Part shown: positions 33,702 to 42,804 of the stretch, in pieces
How the letters are laid out: each line of letters starts with the position of its first letter
Position numbering within the stretch: position 1 is the stretch's first letter
Source of the DNA: an uncultured Coprococcus sp.
GTDB lineage: Bacteria; Bacillota; Clostridia; Lachnospirales; Lachnospiraceae
DNA length: 64,000 nucleotides
Assembly: GCA_934247115.1 (NCBI GenBank)
Contig: CAKQIY010000008.1
Coordinates: 8,114 to 72,113, forward strand
Direction of reading: 5' to 3'
Translations under genes and position numbers: made by a program
Notes under the pieces: generated by a model
Databases searched by the model: none
Seen by the model: only the letters and a program-made list of their open reading frames with translations
Told to the model about the DNA's origin: nothing

Positions 33702-34733
33702 TTAATTTAACGCTTGAGACAGTGCATTCAGGTTATCTTCCATCACATTCAGATACGTCTCGCCAGCAGCCACATCCTCTGCGGTTACAGACTGCATTGA
33801 GTCCATTGTCAGGATCTCCTGATTCTTCGACTCGGTCGCATTCTTTATCGACTCTGCTATATTGTGATCCGAACCCTCTATCGTCAAAATAACTGGGAGC
33901 TTTAAATCGTCCACCTTCTGCGCAAGAAATGTTATCGTTTCAAAGCTTGCCTCAGATTCTGCACTGCATCCTACAAATGCAGCATAGTAGGTAAGTCCAT
34001 AGTCATCTGCCATATATCTGAACGGGAATCGGTCTCCAAACAGTATCTCCTTACGTTTACCCTTAGATACAGTAAGCGCATACCTTCCATCAAGATCATT
34101 AAGTCTGTCCACATATTCAGCAGCATTGTCCACATAATCTTCCTTATTTGCCGGATCAATCTCCTGTATATTTTCTGACAAAACATCAGTAAGTGTTACC
34201 GCATTTCTCAATGATAGCCACACATGCTCATCATACTCAGGTTCTTCCTCTTCTTCGGTTTCCTCTTCTTCCTCTGCCTGCATGCCTGGAACTACCTCTT
34301 CCTCTTTGACTGCAGTTCCCAAAGCGTCAAGCATATTTACAACCTTCATATCCTTATTAGTCGCTTCTTTCAGGGCACTATCCACCCAGCCATCAGACTC
34401 ACCGCCAACATACACAAACATATCTGCGTCAGCTATCTTTGCTATATCCTCTGCAGTTGGCTGATAACTGTGAAGATCCATCCCCTGATCGAGCAGCATA
34501 GTAAGCTGAAACTTGTCGGAATCATCGCCTATGATATTGCGGATCCAGTCATACTGAGGAAAAGTCGTACATACAATGCTGTACGCCGCAGCATTTGCCG
34601 TATTTTGGGGCGCACTTTCCCCTTTCTGATCAGAATCTGCTGCCGTCCTTGACGCTCCACAGCCACAAAATGCTGAAACAGTAAGTACAGATGCCATAAC
34701 AAGGCCAAATATTCTATTTTTCATAATGATCAA
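33702..34733 (-). CDS. znuA: Zinc-binding lipoprotein of ABC transporter (ZnuA type)
   Basis: This protein has a signal with lipobox near SAFCGC and metal His positions in DLHSYQP and DEHVWLS plus a C-terminal Asp/His segment (EGSDHNIAES). The usual His-rich loop is replaced by a run of acidic residues (EEEEETEEEEEPEYDEH). A TTG at 34733 four bases after GGAGG fits best; ATG 34724 is the other choice. It captures zinc outside the cell for ZnuBC. Manganese cannot be excluded. Confidence 0.9.
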   Translation of the reverse strand: MIIMKNRIFGLVMASVLTVSAFCGCGASRTAADSDQKGESAPQNTANAAAYSIVCTTFPQYDWIRNIIGDDSDKFQLTMLLDQGMDLHSYQPTAEDIAKIADADMFVYVGGESDGWVDSALKEATNKDMKVVNMLDALGTAVKEEEVVPGMQAEEEEETEEEEEPEYDEHVWLSLRNAVTLTDVLSENIQEIDPANKEDYVDNAAEYVDRLNDLDGRYALTVSKGKRKEILFGDRFPFRYMADDYGLTYYAAFVGCSAESEASFETITFLAQKVDDLKLPVILTIEGSDHNIAESIKNATESKNQEILTMDSMQSVTAEDVAAGETYLNVMEDNLNALSQALN

Positions 34734-34897
34734 TAAACCTCCAAATTGATTGATAAAATTGACAGGCATATTTTGGTGCCCATAATTGGGTAAATTTAAT
34801 AAACTGCCTCTAGATCAAAAACACCAATAATAAGTATTCGCCCTTATCTTTAGATGTATTTCCAGACGCAATTCTCAGTCAATATCCGTACTTTAAA

Positions 34898-35191
34898 TCA
34901 ATTCAGCAATTCCACCTTCAGGGAAACGAGCGTATCGGTACAATACTCGTGGGTATACACCAATACAACTCCAAGTGTGAACACACTTAAGAACGCCAGG
35001 AACACTGGCGTAGTTGACATTGTCTTTATATTTGAAAGGAACTGTGCAGCCTGCTGCAAATGCATACATATAGGACATTCCTGCCCCGTACAGTCATGCT
35101 CCACATTGCGCGCAATATAGCCGTAAGAGAAAAGTACTCCTGATACAAAGAACACTATAAGAATCCATGACATTATTCTCTTTTTACTCAT
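34898..35191 (-). CDS. Small membrane protein with Cys/His motif, zinc operon
   Basis: This protein is 97 residues from ATG 35191, behind AAGGAGG; the open frame runs further upstream but without a ribosome site. It has two membrane helices (ILIVFFVSGVLFSYGYIA and FLAFLSVFTLGVVLVY) with an external loop HDCTGQECPICMHLQQ that looks like a metal ligand set. It lies between fur and znuA. I do not know an assigned function; a metal sensor or chaperone is a guess. Confidence 0.75.
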   Translation of the reverse strand: MSKKRIMSWILIVFFVSGVLFSYGYIARNVEHDCTGQECPICMHLQQAAQFLSNIKTMSTTPVFLAFLSVFTLGVVLVYTHEYCTDTLVSLKVELLN

Positions 35192-35288
35192 TCTGCACAC
35201 CTCCTTTTCTTGCTTATAAAATTCTGGGATATATAGTTTTCGTTGTGACCATAACGACACAATTCCATCTGTAACAATCACGTTTAGT

Positions 35289-35714
35289 TTAGACTACAGC
35301 GACTCCACAACGCCTCTGACAATCTTTGCAAATACCACATATCGACGATCTGTCACAGTCGATCATAAATCCATACCTATCCTGAACTCCTTTAGCTATG
35401 TGATTCATGGTATCGCGGTCAATATGTATGACTCTTCCGCACTTAACACACTGCATATGAAGGTGCTCGTGACAACTATGATCAGCCTTTTCCATTCTAT
35501 ACATACTTGAACCACCATCAGCACTCTGATACTTTATCAATTTGTCCTGGGTAACCATGCGGTCAAGATTGCGATATACGGTTGTTGTATTCGCATCTAT
35601 GCCATTCTCATCCAAATACACACTTACATCAGCCGCGCAAAAACCTCTGTCCTGCCTTCCTGCAGCAAATGCCTCTATAGCCTGACTTATTCTCGTTTTA
35701 TACTCCCTCGCCAT
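35289..35714 (-). CDS. Fur-family regulator, probably Zur
   Basis: This 141-residue protein starts at ATG 35714 behind AGAGGGA. The frame to 35777 is rejected because a promoter lies inside it. Winged helix: DVSVYLDENGIDANTTTVYRNL. Metal motifs are HSCHEHLHMQC, CVKCGRVIHID and two CxxC (CGIC, CKDC) for structural zinc. Position at the head of a znuABC operon makes Zur the likely role, repressing when zinc is abundant. Confidence 0.88.
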   Translation of the reverse strand: MAREYKTRISQAIEAFAAGRQDRGFCAADVSVYLDENGIDANTTTVYRNLDRMVTQDKLIKYQSADGGSSMYRMEKADHSCHEHLHMQCVKCGRVIHIDRDTMNHIAKGVQDRYGFMIDCDRSSICGICKDCQRRCGVAVV

Positions 35715-35734
35715 ACTATCCCTCTTTTTCAATT

Positions 35735-35788
35735 TGCAAACCACTTGCATTTTTACTGTATCATAAATGGCTTTCAACTTTATGTCAA
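35735..35788 (-). promoter_or_regulatory. Promoter and putative Zur operator of the zinc operon
   Basis: On the minus strand TTGACA (35788-35783), 17 bases, TATGAT (35765-35760) give a strong promoter. Immediately downstream TGCAAGTGGTTTGCA (35749-35735) is an inverted repeat with TGCAA/TTGCA arms over the start site. That position suits Zur repression and autoregulation. Confidence 0.7.
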
Positions 35789-35831
35789 CACCTTTTTATA
35801 TAATTAAACATGATCTGTATACCCACACATA

Positions 35832-35862
35832 TTAAAACCGGATGGCCTGAACCATCCGGTTA
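35832..35862 (-). terminator. Terminator after the methyltransferase
   Basis: AACCGGATGG and CCATCCGGTT arms (9-10 bp) with TTTTAAT following on the minus strand, 23 bases past the stop. Confidence 0.7.
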
Positions 35863-35884
35863 AACTATTTATTCCGCATATTTA

Positions 35885-36706
35885 TCACTTTTCCATCACT
35901 ACTATCTTGTTTGATATATTGCTGACAAATGGTATTTTGCCAATGACTTTATAAACCGGTATGAACTCAGCCATTCCTTCTACAAGACTGTGCTGTTCTA
36001 TGTATCTGTATTTCGGAATTATCTCTGCAAGTTTCTTTCCATTTGCCACGCCCCAGGAGAACTTGGCATGGCTTCCATGTATAGATTTCTCTTTGATATG
36101 CTTCGCCATGAACGGTGCCATAGTCTCAACAAATACTGTGGCGTGCTCGAATTTTCTGTATATTATGTCAAACATCTTCTTAACATCAGCCTCCGTCAGA
36201 TACATTGTAAGCCCCTCTATGATGACCAGTACAGGTTCGCCGGCATACTCTACCATGTCAGCCCATTTATCGTCCATGGCGGATTCCGCTATCTGGTACA
36301 CCGGTCCGTCCTCCTGCAGGAACTTTGCCCTGACAGTCATGGTTTCCGGGAGATCAATGTTGTACCAGCCTTTATATCTGCCCTCATTTCTATAGCAGCG
36401 GGTATCAAGACCACATGCGATGTTCACAACCAAAGCGCCCTTATGCTTTTTCAGGTATTCTGACACCAGCTTATCAAGAACTATAGTTCTCGCTATAACG
36501 CCGCTTCCCATCGCCATATCTTTATCTGCAAGGGAAAAATCATAATCAAGACTGTCAACTATCTCTATTGCCTTGCCATCATATATGGCATGGTCCGGCT
36601 TTCTTGATTCCTTCGCCCTTGCGTAAAGTGTCTGGAGCATCGTCTCTGGAACTCCGGTTATGTCCACCTTTGATCTGTCTGCTGTGTTGTTCTGTGTGCT
36701 GCTCAT
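35885..36706 (-). CDS. Class I SAM methyltransferase, leucine carboxyl methyltransferase (LCM) family
   Basis: This 273-residue protein has the SAM-binding motif VVNIACGLDTRCYR and an acidic segment WYNIDLPETM, typical of LCM/Ppm1-like methyltransferases that act on carboxyl or hydroxyl groups of small molecules. VIIEGLTMYL is another family landmark. AGGAGG-type site precedes ATG 36706. It follows a TetR gene across two repeat units and may be its target. The substrate is unknown. Confidence 0.85.
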   Translation of the reverse strand: MSSTQNNTADRSKVDITGVPETMLQTLYARAKESRKPDHAIYDGKAIEIVDSLDYDFSLADKDMAMGSGVIARTIVLDKLVSEYLKKHKGALVVNIACGLDTRCYRNEGRYKGWYNIDLPETMTVRAKFLQEDGPVYQIAESAMDDKWADMVEYAGEPVLVIIEGLTMYLTEADVKKMFDIIYRKFEHATVFVETMAPFMAKHIKEKSIHGSHAKFSWGVANGKKLAEIIPKYRYIEQHSLVEGMAEFIPVYKVIGKIPFVSNISNKIVVMEK

Positions 36707-36729
36707 TTTCTCATTTCCTCCTACTTTTT

Positions 36730-36908
36730 AATGGAGCAAACGCATGAAAGGCGCTTGCGCGCGGCGTTTGCGTGCTTCACAAGGATTCCTCCCGCTTACG
36801 CGGGGCCCTCCTTATTATAATGGAGCAAACGCATGAAAAGCGCTGCGCGCGGCGTTTGCGTGCTTCATAAGGAATCCTCCCACTTATGTGGGCCCCTCCT
36901 TATGAAAT
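36730..36908. repeat. Two tandem copies of an 89-base hairpin unit
   Basis: AATGGAGCAAACGCATGAAA starts at 36730 and again at 36819. Each unit contains GCAAACGC/GCGTTTGC and AAGGA/TCCTT stems with a central CCCGC-TTA-GCGGG-like hairpin. The copies differ at about ten positions, several compensatory (CCCGCTTACGCGGG against CCCACTTATGTGGG). No spacer-like sequence exists, so it is not a CRISPR. It separates tetR from the methyltransferase gene. Confidence 0.8.
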
Positions 36909-36935
36909 ATAACATTTGTCATGTTTTGTTATGTT

Positions 36936-36970
36936 CATAAAAATAAGAGGTTCATCATCGATGAACCTCT
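36936..36970 (-). terminator. Terminator overlapping the tetR stop
   Basis: AGAGGTTCATC and GATGAACCTCT (11 bp) with a three-base loop, then TTATTTTTAT on the minus strand. The stem includes the last codons of tetR. Confidence 0.75.
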
Positions 36971-37554
36971 TTCTTTAAGCTCTCTATCAACTTTTCTGTA
37001 CCGCCGGTGGCATGAATGCCAATCTTTTCTGTCAGATACATTTTCTTCTCCACATCTACATCCTCGTTCAGTATCGCCATGGCTCCTTCAAGCCGCATCT
37101 TCGCCAGCACGCGAACCAAAGCCTCATCCGGATCGCATCCGAGCTGTGACCTGTAATATGCCGCAAATGAATGTCTCATGAACTCCTCAACCCTCAGGTG
37201 ATAATTCTCATAGCAGCTGCCGTCAGCGCCATACATGATGATCATTGCCTCTTCCCTGTGTGCCAGAAGGAATTGCATCATGATCTTATCTGCATCTACG
37301 CCCGTGCCGGGGTTCTCAATCTCCCCCTTCATAAGTTTTCCAAGCATGGCTTCGTATTGGTTCACAAGCGGTTCTAGTATCGCCTTGAACAATGCCTCCT
37401 TACTCTCAAATGAAAAGTAGAAGGCTCCGGTGGTAACTCCCGCACTATTGCAGATTCTTCTAAGGCTTGCCCTCTGGTAACCATTTTCAAGGAATTCCTC
37501 TTTGCCGGCTTTTTTCAGTTTTTCTATCGTTTCACTGCGCTTGTCGTTTTCCAT
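36955..37554 (-). CDS. TetR/AcrR-family regulator
   Basis: This 199-residue regulator has a helix-turn-helix at about 10-55 (ASLRRICNSAGVTTGAFYFS) and a C-terminal ligand-binding helical domain. ATG 37554 lacks a normal ribosome site and sits inside a palindrome, so the start or a leaderless transcript is possible. It may control the downstream methyltransferase. The inducer is unknown. Confidence 0.85.
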   Translation of the reverse strand: MENDKRSETIEKLKKAGKEEFLENGYQRASLRRICNSAGVTTGAFYFSFESKEALFKAILEPLVNQYEAMLGKLMKGEIENPGTGVDADKIMMQFLLAHREEAMIIMYGADGSCYENYHLRVEEFMRHSFAAYYRSQLGCDPDEALVRVLAKMRLEGAMAILNEDVDVEKKMYLTEKIGIHATGGTEKLIESLKKEVHR

Positions 37555-37582
37555 AACACATGTTATGTTAGCACAAACTAAC
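37552..37582 (-). promoter_or_regulatory. Palindromes over the tetR start, putative operator
   Basis: CATAACA-CA-TGTTATG (37552-37567) has perfect 7-base arms and includes the start codon; GTTAG-cacaaa-CTAAC (37567-37582) adjoins it. A looser ATAACA/TGTTAT pair lies at about 36909-36932 in front of the repeats and methyltransferase. Confidence 0.5.
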
Positions 37583-37681
37583 CAATCTAACAACCTCTTT
37601 TTTTATTATATGTAGCCTTTGTTCCTGACTTATACAAATCCTTGCTTTTTCCTACTATCCACCAACTGACAGAGATGTATT

Positions 37682-38230
37682 CTACTGCTTCTGCAGGTAC
37701 TTCACCGGAACCGCCTTCGTAAGCCACACACCATTCTTCGAAAGATAGAACTTATATCCATCCCTGTACATCTCTCCAGCTCTTACAATATACAAGACCG
37801 GTTTTCCATGCCGCTGTCCCACCTTAAATGCTGTGTCTCTGTCATTTGACAGGTGGACATACAGACGGCTCTTAGGCAGAAGTCCATCTGCATCTATATT
37901 CTGTACATACTTTTCACCCGTGCCGTGCCACAGTTCTTCCGGCGGACACACCTCGTCCAGTTCAACATCAACAGGTATAGAATGTCCCTGATTCGCTCTT
38001 ATGAGAGTCTTGTCCTCGTTGAATGAATACCTCTGTTTCTTGTCAGTACGGACAATCTCTTCCAACATATCCATATCGATCTGGTGTTGTGCTCCAATAC
38101 CAGACAAAAGCTCGTCAACATTTGCCCAGCCATGCTCATCCAGACTGATTCCGATGCTTTCTGGTCTGTGTCGAAGAATCAGACTCATAAAACGGCTGAG
38201 CTTATTTAAATATTTTTCATCGTATTCCAC
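37682..38230 (-). CDS. kptA: RNA 2'-phosphotransferase KptA/Tpt1
   Basis: This 182-residue enzyme removes a 2'-phosphate from RNA using NAD. Family motifs are SLILRHRPESIGI, IRANQGHS, LWHGTGEKY and VHLSNDRDTAFKVGQRHG. In bacteria its natural substrate is unclear because tRNA splicing of this type is absent; RNA repair or ADP-ribosylation is discussed for the family. It is 28 bases after a NUDIX gene, which may handle its ADP-ribose products. Confidence 0.95.
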   Translation of the reverse strand: MEYDEKYLNKLSRFMSLILRHRPESIGISLDEHGWANVDELLSGIGAQHQIDMDMLEEIVRTDKKQRYSFNEDKTLIRANQGHSIPVDVELDEVCPPEELWHGTGEKYVQNIDADGLLPKSRLYVHLSNDRDTAFKVGQRHGKPVLYIVRAGEMYRDGYKFYLSKNGVWLTKAVPVKYLQKQ

Positions 38231-38258
38231 GATCTTCTCCTCCAGTCAACTACAATTA

Positions 38259-38840
38259 TCAAGGTTCATTTGAGCCTTTTATTTGGATTATTTTTTTATT
38301 CAAGTATTTCCTTACCGTCTCAAGCCCTCCAATCGGCACGCAAAACTTCTGGTCATGGTTCTTACATGCCTCATAGGTTTCCTCCAGATCAAACCAGCTC
38401 ACGCCGTCCAACTCTTCCTTCTGGATCGTCAGGTCTGCTATGTCCACCGTTTTCTGATACACGAACACAAATGCCACCTCATTGTCCCTGAACATTTTGC
38501 CGTGAAATTCCTTCTCATACTGTATTCTGAATGTTCCCGCAAAATCAAGATCTGTGGCCTCAGCCTTTATGCCAAGCTCCTCTTCGAATTCCCTGAGTGC
38601 CGACTCCAGAGGTTCATCTCCCGCCTGTATGTGCCCCGCCGATGAGGTATCATACCTTCCTGGAAATGAATCCTTATCCATCGACCGCTTCTGCAGAAGA
38701 ACCTTATATCTGCCATTCTCTTCCTTCGCTATCCAGATATGCGCAGTCCTGTGGCATATGCCTTTTGCATGAGCCTCACTCCTCTCCACTGTGTCTCCGG
38801 TGGGGTTGCCCTGTTCGTCACATATATCAAAAAGTTCCAT
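38259..38840 (-). CDS. NUDIX hydrolase
   Basis: This 193-residue protein has NUDIX box GHIQAGDEPLESALREFEEE followed by LGI. An N-terminal segment MELFDICDEQGNPTG with CHRTAHIWI is like the IDI-type NUDIX group (YfcD-like). The exact substrate cannot be read from sequence. It lies between sbcC and kptA on the same strand and is probably co-transcribed. Confidence 0.88.
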   Translation of the reverse strand: MELFDICDEQGNPTGDTVERSEAHAKGICHRTAHIWIAKEENGRYKVLLQKRSMDKDSFPGRYDTSSAGHIQAGDEPLESALREFEEELGIKAEATDLDFAGTFRIQYEKEFHGKMFRDNEVAFVFVYQKTVDIADLTIQKEELDGVSWFDLEETYEACKNHDQKFCVPIGGLETVRKYLNKKIIQIKGSNEP

Positions 38841-38863
38841 TATTTTGTACCGTCCTTCTATTC

Positions 38864-41635
38864 CTACACCACCAGCCGAGCCTTCGCCCTGCCGGTTCTG
38901 TCCTTTTCCACCACGATCTGCTTATCGATCTTTTCCTTGAGTTCAGTCACATGCGATATTATTCCCACCAGCTTGCGTCCCTCGGTCACGCTGACCAGCG
39001 CTTTGTATGCCTGTGGCAGAGTCTTTTCTGTATCAAGGGATCCAAAGCCCTCATCCACAAACATGGTATCTATCTGAATTCCGCCAGCCGAAGCCTGCAC
39101 CTCATCGGAAAGTCCTAGCGCAAGTGAAAGCGATGCCATAAATGACTCACCGCCAGAAAGCGACTTAACGTCTCGTCTGCTGCCGTTGTAATGATCCACA
39201 ACACAGAGGTCAAGGCCGATCTGGCTTCTCTTGTCACTGCTGTCCGTCACGCGGCTCAGTTCATACTGACCGTCTGACATCTTCAGAAATCTCAGATTTG
39301 CACGCTGAATTATCCTGTCAAAATACGACATCTGTATGTATGCCTCTAGGTTTATCTTGTTCTTGCCGGATAGATTTCCTGAGGCAGTATCATAGAGCGA
39401 CTTCACACTGACGTATTCCTTTTCTTTTGCTGAAAGTTCATCGGACTTCCTGCCGATATTCGCCATCGCCGTTTCATTTGCACGGATGCGGCTGTTCCCA
39501 TCCTGCATGAGAAGTCTGATTCTTCCAAGCTCATTTCTCACCGCAGCTTTATCATCCTCAAGCTTAACAAGCTCAAGTTTTTCAGAAGACTCCATCGCGT
39601 CTGTCAAAGCTTTTATCTGTCCCTCCAGAGCTTTGATACGCTGGAGAACTTCATTATATCTCTTCTCGGCAGACTCGAACGTTTTCTGCAATTTTTGCGC
39701 TCTGGCAAGAATGTCATTCATATGTTTTTCTGCCTCTTTTCTATCGTTGAATCTAAGACCAGCAGCCAGTTCTGTCGCCTGTTCTCTGTCGGAGACAACC
39801 TTTGCCGTGAGCGCCGATATATTTCTCTCAAGCTCCGCCAGCTTTACCTGCATTCCGGCAAATGCCTCTTCCTCCTGAGGAAGTTTTGCAGCAAGCTCAT
39901 CCCTTCTGCTGACCCTTTTGCGTTCAGCCTCGATCTGTCTGTCGGTATCGGCAATCTTCTCATCGTAATATCCAATATTCTTCTCAACCTTTTCCGGCAG
40001 ACCGTCTATATCCTCCGGGGCGTCAAATTTCTTCCTGGCCTGCTCAATAATGCTGTTTCTGATCTCAGTGACGCTGGCAAGCTTTACCTTTGCATCCGTA
40101 GCACTGGCATTTGCCCTGTCACGGGCCTTGTCCGCATTTTTCTTCGCAGTCTCAAGCTGTGCCTCCGTAGGTGCTTCATTCGGCAGCTCCGCCAAATGCT
40201 TGTGTTCAGTCGCACCGCACACAGGGCACGCCTGTCCCTCCTTCAGATCCTTTGCAAGGATTCCCGCCTGGGCATTCCTGTACAGTGTGCTCATATGCTC
40301 ATACTTATCCTGCTTTCTGGTATACGTCTCGTTATCAAACAGATACTGCTTCTGTGCTTTGTCCACCGCCTGTTTTCTTCTGCTGTATTCCATGAGCAGT
40401 CTGCTTATGCCATTCAGATAGTCAACAGCGTCAGCCATCTTCTCCCTCGATGCCGTAATTGCAACTATTTTCTCCCCCGCATCCGCAAGCTGTGTCTGCT
40501 CCTGCCTCAGCTTTTCTATGCTCTTCTGCTTGTCTGCCACAAGCATTCTGCCCTTCTCCGCCTGTTCATTTTGCTTCCGTAGCAGCTGTTCCTCGTCTGC
40601 AATATTTTTTCTCTTCTCATCCAGTTTTTCATAGTCTGGAAGTTCGTTATTTATAACCGCCGCCTGCCTTTGGAGCTCTTCCGTCTCTGGGAGCGCTTCC
40701 TTTGTCCTGTTTAACTCTGCCTCAGCAGCAGTTCTGTCATTCTGTACATTTGCAAGCTCCAAATGTGCCTTTTCAAGCTGCACTCTGGCTTTCTCTGTCT
40801 GCTGTGCCTTGCCTATCAGCGTGTCAAGTTCCCCGACCCGGGTCTCAAGTGTACCAATCTGCTTCTCATATGAATCCGTTCTTGCCTTCTCCGTTACAAT
40901 AAGCTTTCCAATGAGTGTGATCACCTCATCAATTGGCATCTGACCGTCCTTTGCCTTCTGGACACTGAGCCCAAGAGGGTCATCCTCTCCGAAGACTATC
41001 CCGGATATATACTGCTCTATACTCTTCTTCATATCGTCCCGTTCACTCTGAAGCTTTCTCGTCTCGTCCTGAAGACGCTTCTGCAGAACAAAATACCTTG
41101 ATGTGTGAAAAAGCTTACTGAATATCTTCTGCCTGTCCCCGGACTCCGCCACCAACAGTTCCTTGAACTCACCCTGGGCAAGCATGGATATCTGTGAAAA
41201 CTGCTCTCTGTCCACACCCAACAATTCCTGAAGATATGAATTTACCTTCGTTCTGTTGGTGATGACAGAGTCGTCTGGAAGATACAGTTCTGCAGCCGCA
41301 TCCTGCAGGGTAGTTCCTTCACCTTTTTTCTTACGTCTCTCATAGGAAGGATTCCTTTTAACTCTGTAAGTCTTCCCCATATGATCAAATGTCAGTTCAA
41401 CATAGGTATCTGTGTCCACATCGGCATACGTTGATCTCATCATCCTCGCATCACGACTCGCTCCACTCGGCTCATCATACAGCGCATAACAGATGGCATC
41501 GAATATCGTGGTCTTTCCCGCACCTGTATCCCCAGTCACAAGATACAAGCCTTCAGCCCCAAGCTGGGCCATATCAAGCGTCTGCACCCCCGCATATGGT
41601 CCAAATGCCGACATCGTAAGATTTAGTGGTCTCAT
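38864..41635 (-). CDS. sbcC: SbcC exonuclease ATPase subunit
   Basis: This SMC/Rad50-like protein has about 923 residues. Walker A GDTGAGKTT lies near residue 37 and signature/Walker B (KSLSGGESFMASLSLALGLS, DTMFVDEGFGSLD) at the C-terminus. Two long coiled coils flank a zinc hook QACPVCGATEH in the middle. ATG 41635 overlaps the sbcD stop as TGATG. With SbcD it cuts hairpins and DNA ends, which is of interest in a region full of palindromes. Confidence 0.95.
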   Translation of the reverse strand: MRPLNLTMSAFGPYAGVQTLDMAQLGAEGLYLVTGDTGAGKTTIFDAICYALYDEPSGASRDARMMRSTYADVDTDTYVELTFDHMGKTYRVKRNPSYERRKKKGEGTTLQDAAAELYLPDDSVITNRTKVNSYLQELLGVDREQFSQISMLAQGEFKELLVAESGDRQKIFSKLFHTSRYFVLQKRLQDETRKLQSERDDMKKSIEQYISGIVFGEDDPLGLSVQKAKDGQMPIDEVITLIGKLIVTEKARTDSYEKQIGTLETRVGELDTLIGKAQQTEKARVQLEKAHLELANVQNDRTAAEAELNRTKEALPETEELQRQAAVINNELPDYEKLDEKRKNIADEEQLLRKQNEQAEKGRMLVADKQKSIEKLRQEQTQLADAGEKIVAITASREKMADAVDYLNGISRLLMEYSRRKQAVDKAQKQYLFDNETYTRKQDKYEHMSTLYRNAQAGILAKDLKEGQACPVCGATEHKHLAELPNEAPTEAQLETAKKNADKARDRANASATDAKVKLASVTEIRNSIIEQARKKFDAPEDIDGLPEKVEKNIGYYDEKIADTDRQIEAERKRVSRRDELAAKLPQEEEAFAGMQVKLAELERNISALTAKVVSDREQATELAAGLRFNDRKEAEKHMNDILARAQKLQKTFESAEKRYNEVLQRIKALEGQIKALTDAMESSEKLELVKLEDDKAAVRNELGRIRLLMQDGNSRIRANETAMANIGRKSDELSAKEKEYVSVKSLYDTASGNLSGKNKINLEAYIQMSYFDRIIQRANLRFLKMSDGQYELSRVTDSSDKRSQIGLDLCVVDHYNGSRRDVKSLSGGESFMASLSLALGLSDEVQASAGGIQIDTMFVDEGFGSLDTEKTLPQAYKALVSVTEGRKLVGIISHVTELKEKIDKQIVVEKDRTGRAKARLVV

Positions 41636-42804
41636 CACCAGGCCTCCTTCCATATAGAGTCTATAATATCCTGAACAAATGTCCTCTGTTCGTCACTCAT
41701 TTGCTGATTGTTCTGCTTCTCATACAACTCCCCAAACAGGTCTATGGGCTTTTTCCCTTCAAGCACAGCGCCATCGTCTATGGTCTGGGTCACACGGGTT
41801 CTGGTGTTGTCATATCCCAGCTTCATCACATTTGGGTAGACCGTTCTGAGCTTACCCAAAGCATCAGGAATGTCATCCTCGTCAGTGAGCACCACATACA
41901 GATAATCATCCACCGCCGTTCCCTCGTAGTTTCGCCTGTCCATCAGCTCGTCAAATGTTCCCCTCACCTCGCGCAGCTCGTGCATTGGAACAAGCGGAAC
42001 AGTTCTTATCTCTATTTTCTTGCTCTCGGGTATATCAATGACAGTAACAGATTTGATATGTTTAGCCTCCGAAAGTGAATACTTAAGAGGTGTACCGCAG
42101 TATCTGACAGTCTCTCTGCCCACCTTCTGTGGGCCGTGTATATGCCCCAGCGCCACATAGTCAAATGAGTCAAATACCGACACATCCACATTGTCCAGAC
42201 CGCCCACATTCTCCTCCGACTCCGAGCGTACAGCCCCGGTCACAAACTGGTGTGCCACAAGGATATTTGTCGCTTTCTCATCGATATCCATGTGCTCCAC
42301 CGCCACACGGCAGGCATCCGTGTAATCCTTTATATCCTCCGCCTCATCAGGGAACACCGCTCTGACCATTGCCGGCTTCACAAATGGCAGCATATATATG
42401 TTCACCATCTGTCCTTTTCCGTCCTCCAGCTTATATGGTCTGACCAGCCCATCTCCCATCCTGGCTATCTGTGCCGAATCATATACCGGCGATATATGGA
42501 TTCCACTGAGATCAATCAGACTTGATGCAAATGCCAGCTTGGCCGCCGAGTCATGGTTGCCGCTGATGATATACACCTGCAGCTTTCTCTTTGCAAGCGA
42601 TGTCAGAAAGCTGTCCAGCAGCTTCACCGCCTCTTCGCTCGGCACCGACTTGTCGTATACATCCCCGGCTATGATGACGCCATCCGGCTGCTCATCATCG
42701 ATAATCCCCAGGATCTCTTTCAATATATATTCCTGATCCTCCAGCATGGAAAATTCATTTACACGCTTTCCTATGTGAAGATCAGATAAATGGATCAAAC
42801 GCAT
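41635..42804 (-). CDS. sbcD: SbcD exonuclease nuclease subunit
   Basis: This 389-residue Mre11-like phosphoesterase has motifs HLSDLHIGK, IAGDVYDKSVP, ISGNHDSA and LGHIHGPQ. A C-terminal capping domain follows. AAGGAGAAC precedes ATG 42804. It forms the SbcCD complex with the downstream gene. Confidence 0.95.
   Translation of the reverse strand: MRLIHLSDLHIGKRVNEFSMLEDQEYILKEILGIIDDEQPDGVIIAGDVYDKSVPSEEAVKLLDSFLTSLAKRKLQVYIISGNHDSAAKLAFASSLIDLSGIHISPVYDSAQIARMGDGLVRPYKLEDGKGQMVNIYMLPFVKPAMVRAVFPDEAEDIKDYTDACRVAVEHMDIDEKATNILVAHQFVTGAVRSESEENVGGLDNVDVSVFDSFDYVALGHIHGPQKVGRETVRYCGTPLKYSLSEAKHIKSVTVIDIPESKKIEIRTVPLVPMHELREVRGTFDELMDRRNYEGTAVDDYLYVVLTDEDDIPDALGKLRTVYPNVMKLGYDNTRTRVTQTIDDGAVLEGKKPIDLFGELYEKQNNQQMSDEQRTFVQDIIDSIWKEAW

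Noticed and set aside
36730..36908. Tandem repeats considered as a CRISPR array
   Set aside because: Only two units, each internally palindromic and contiguous with no unique spacers; no cas genes.
37632..37660. Third Rrf2-type site near TTCCTACTATCC
   Set aside because: Only the first eight bases match; the second half-site and promoter geometry are missing.
39695..40582. 295-residue plus-strand frame inside sbcC
   Set aside because: SbcC is intact on the minus strand with all motifs; the plus frame is a shadow of its coiled coil.
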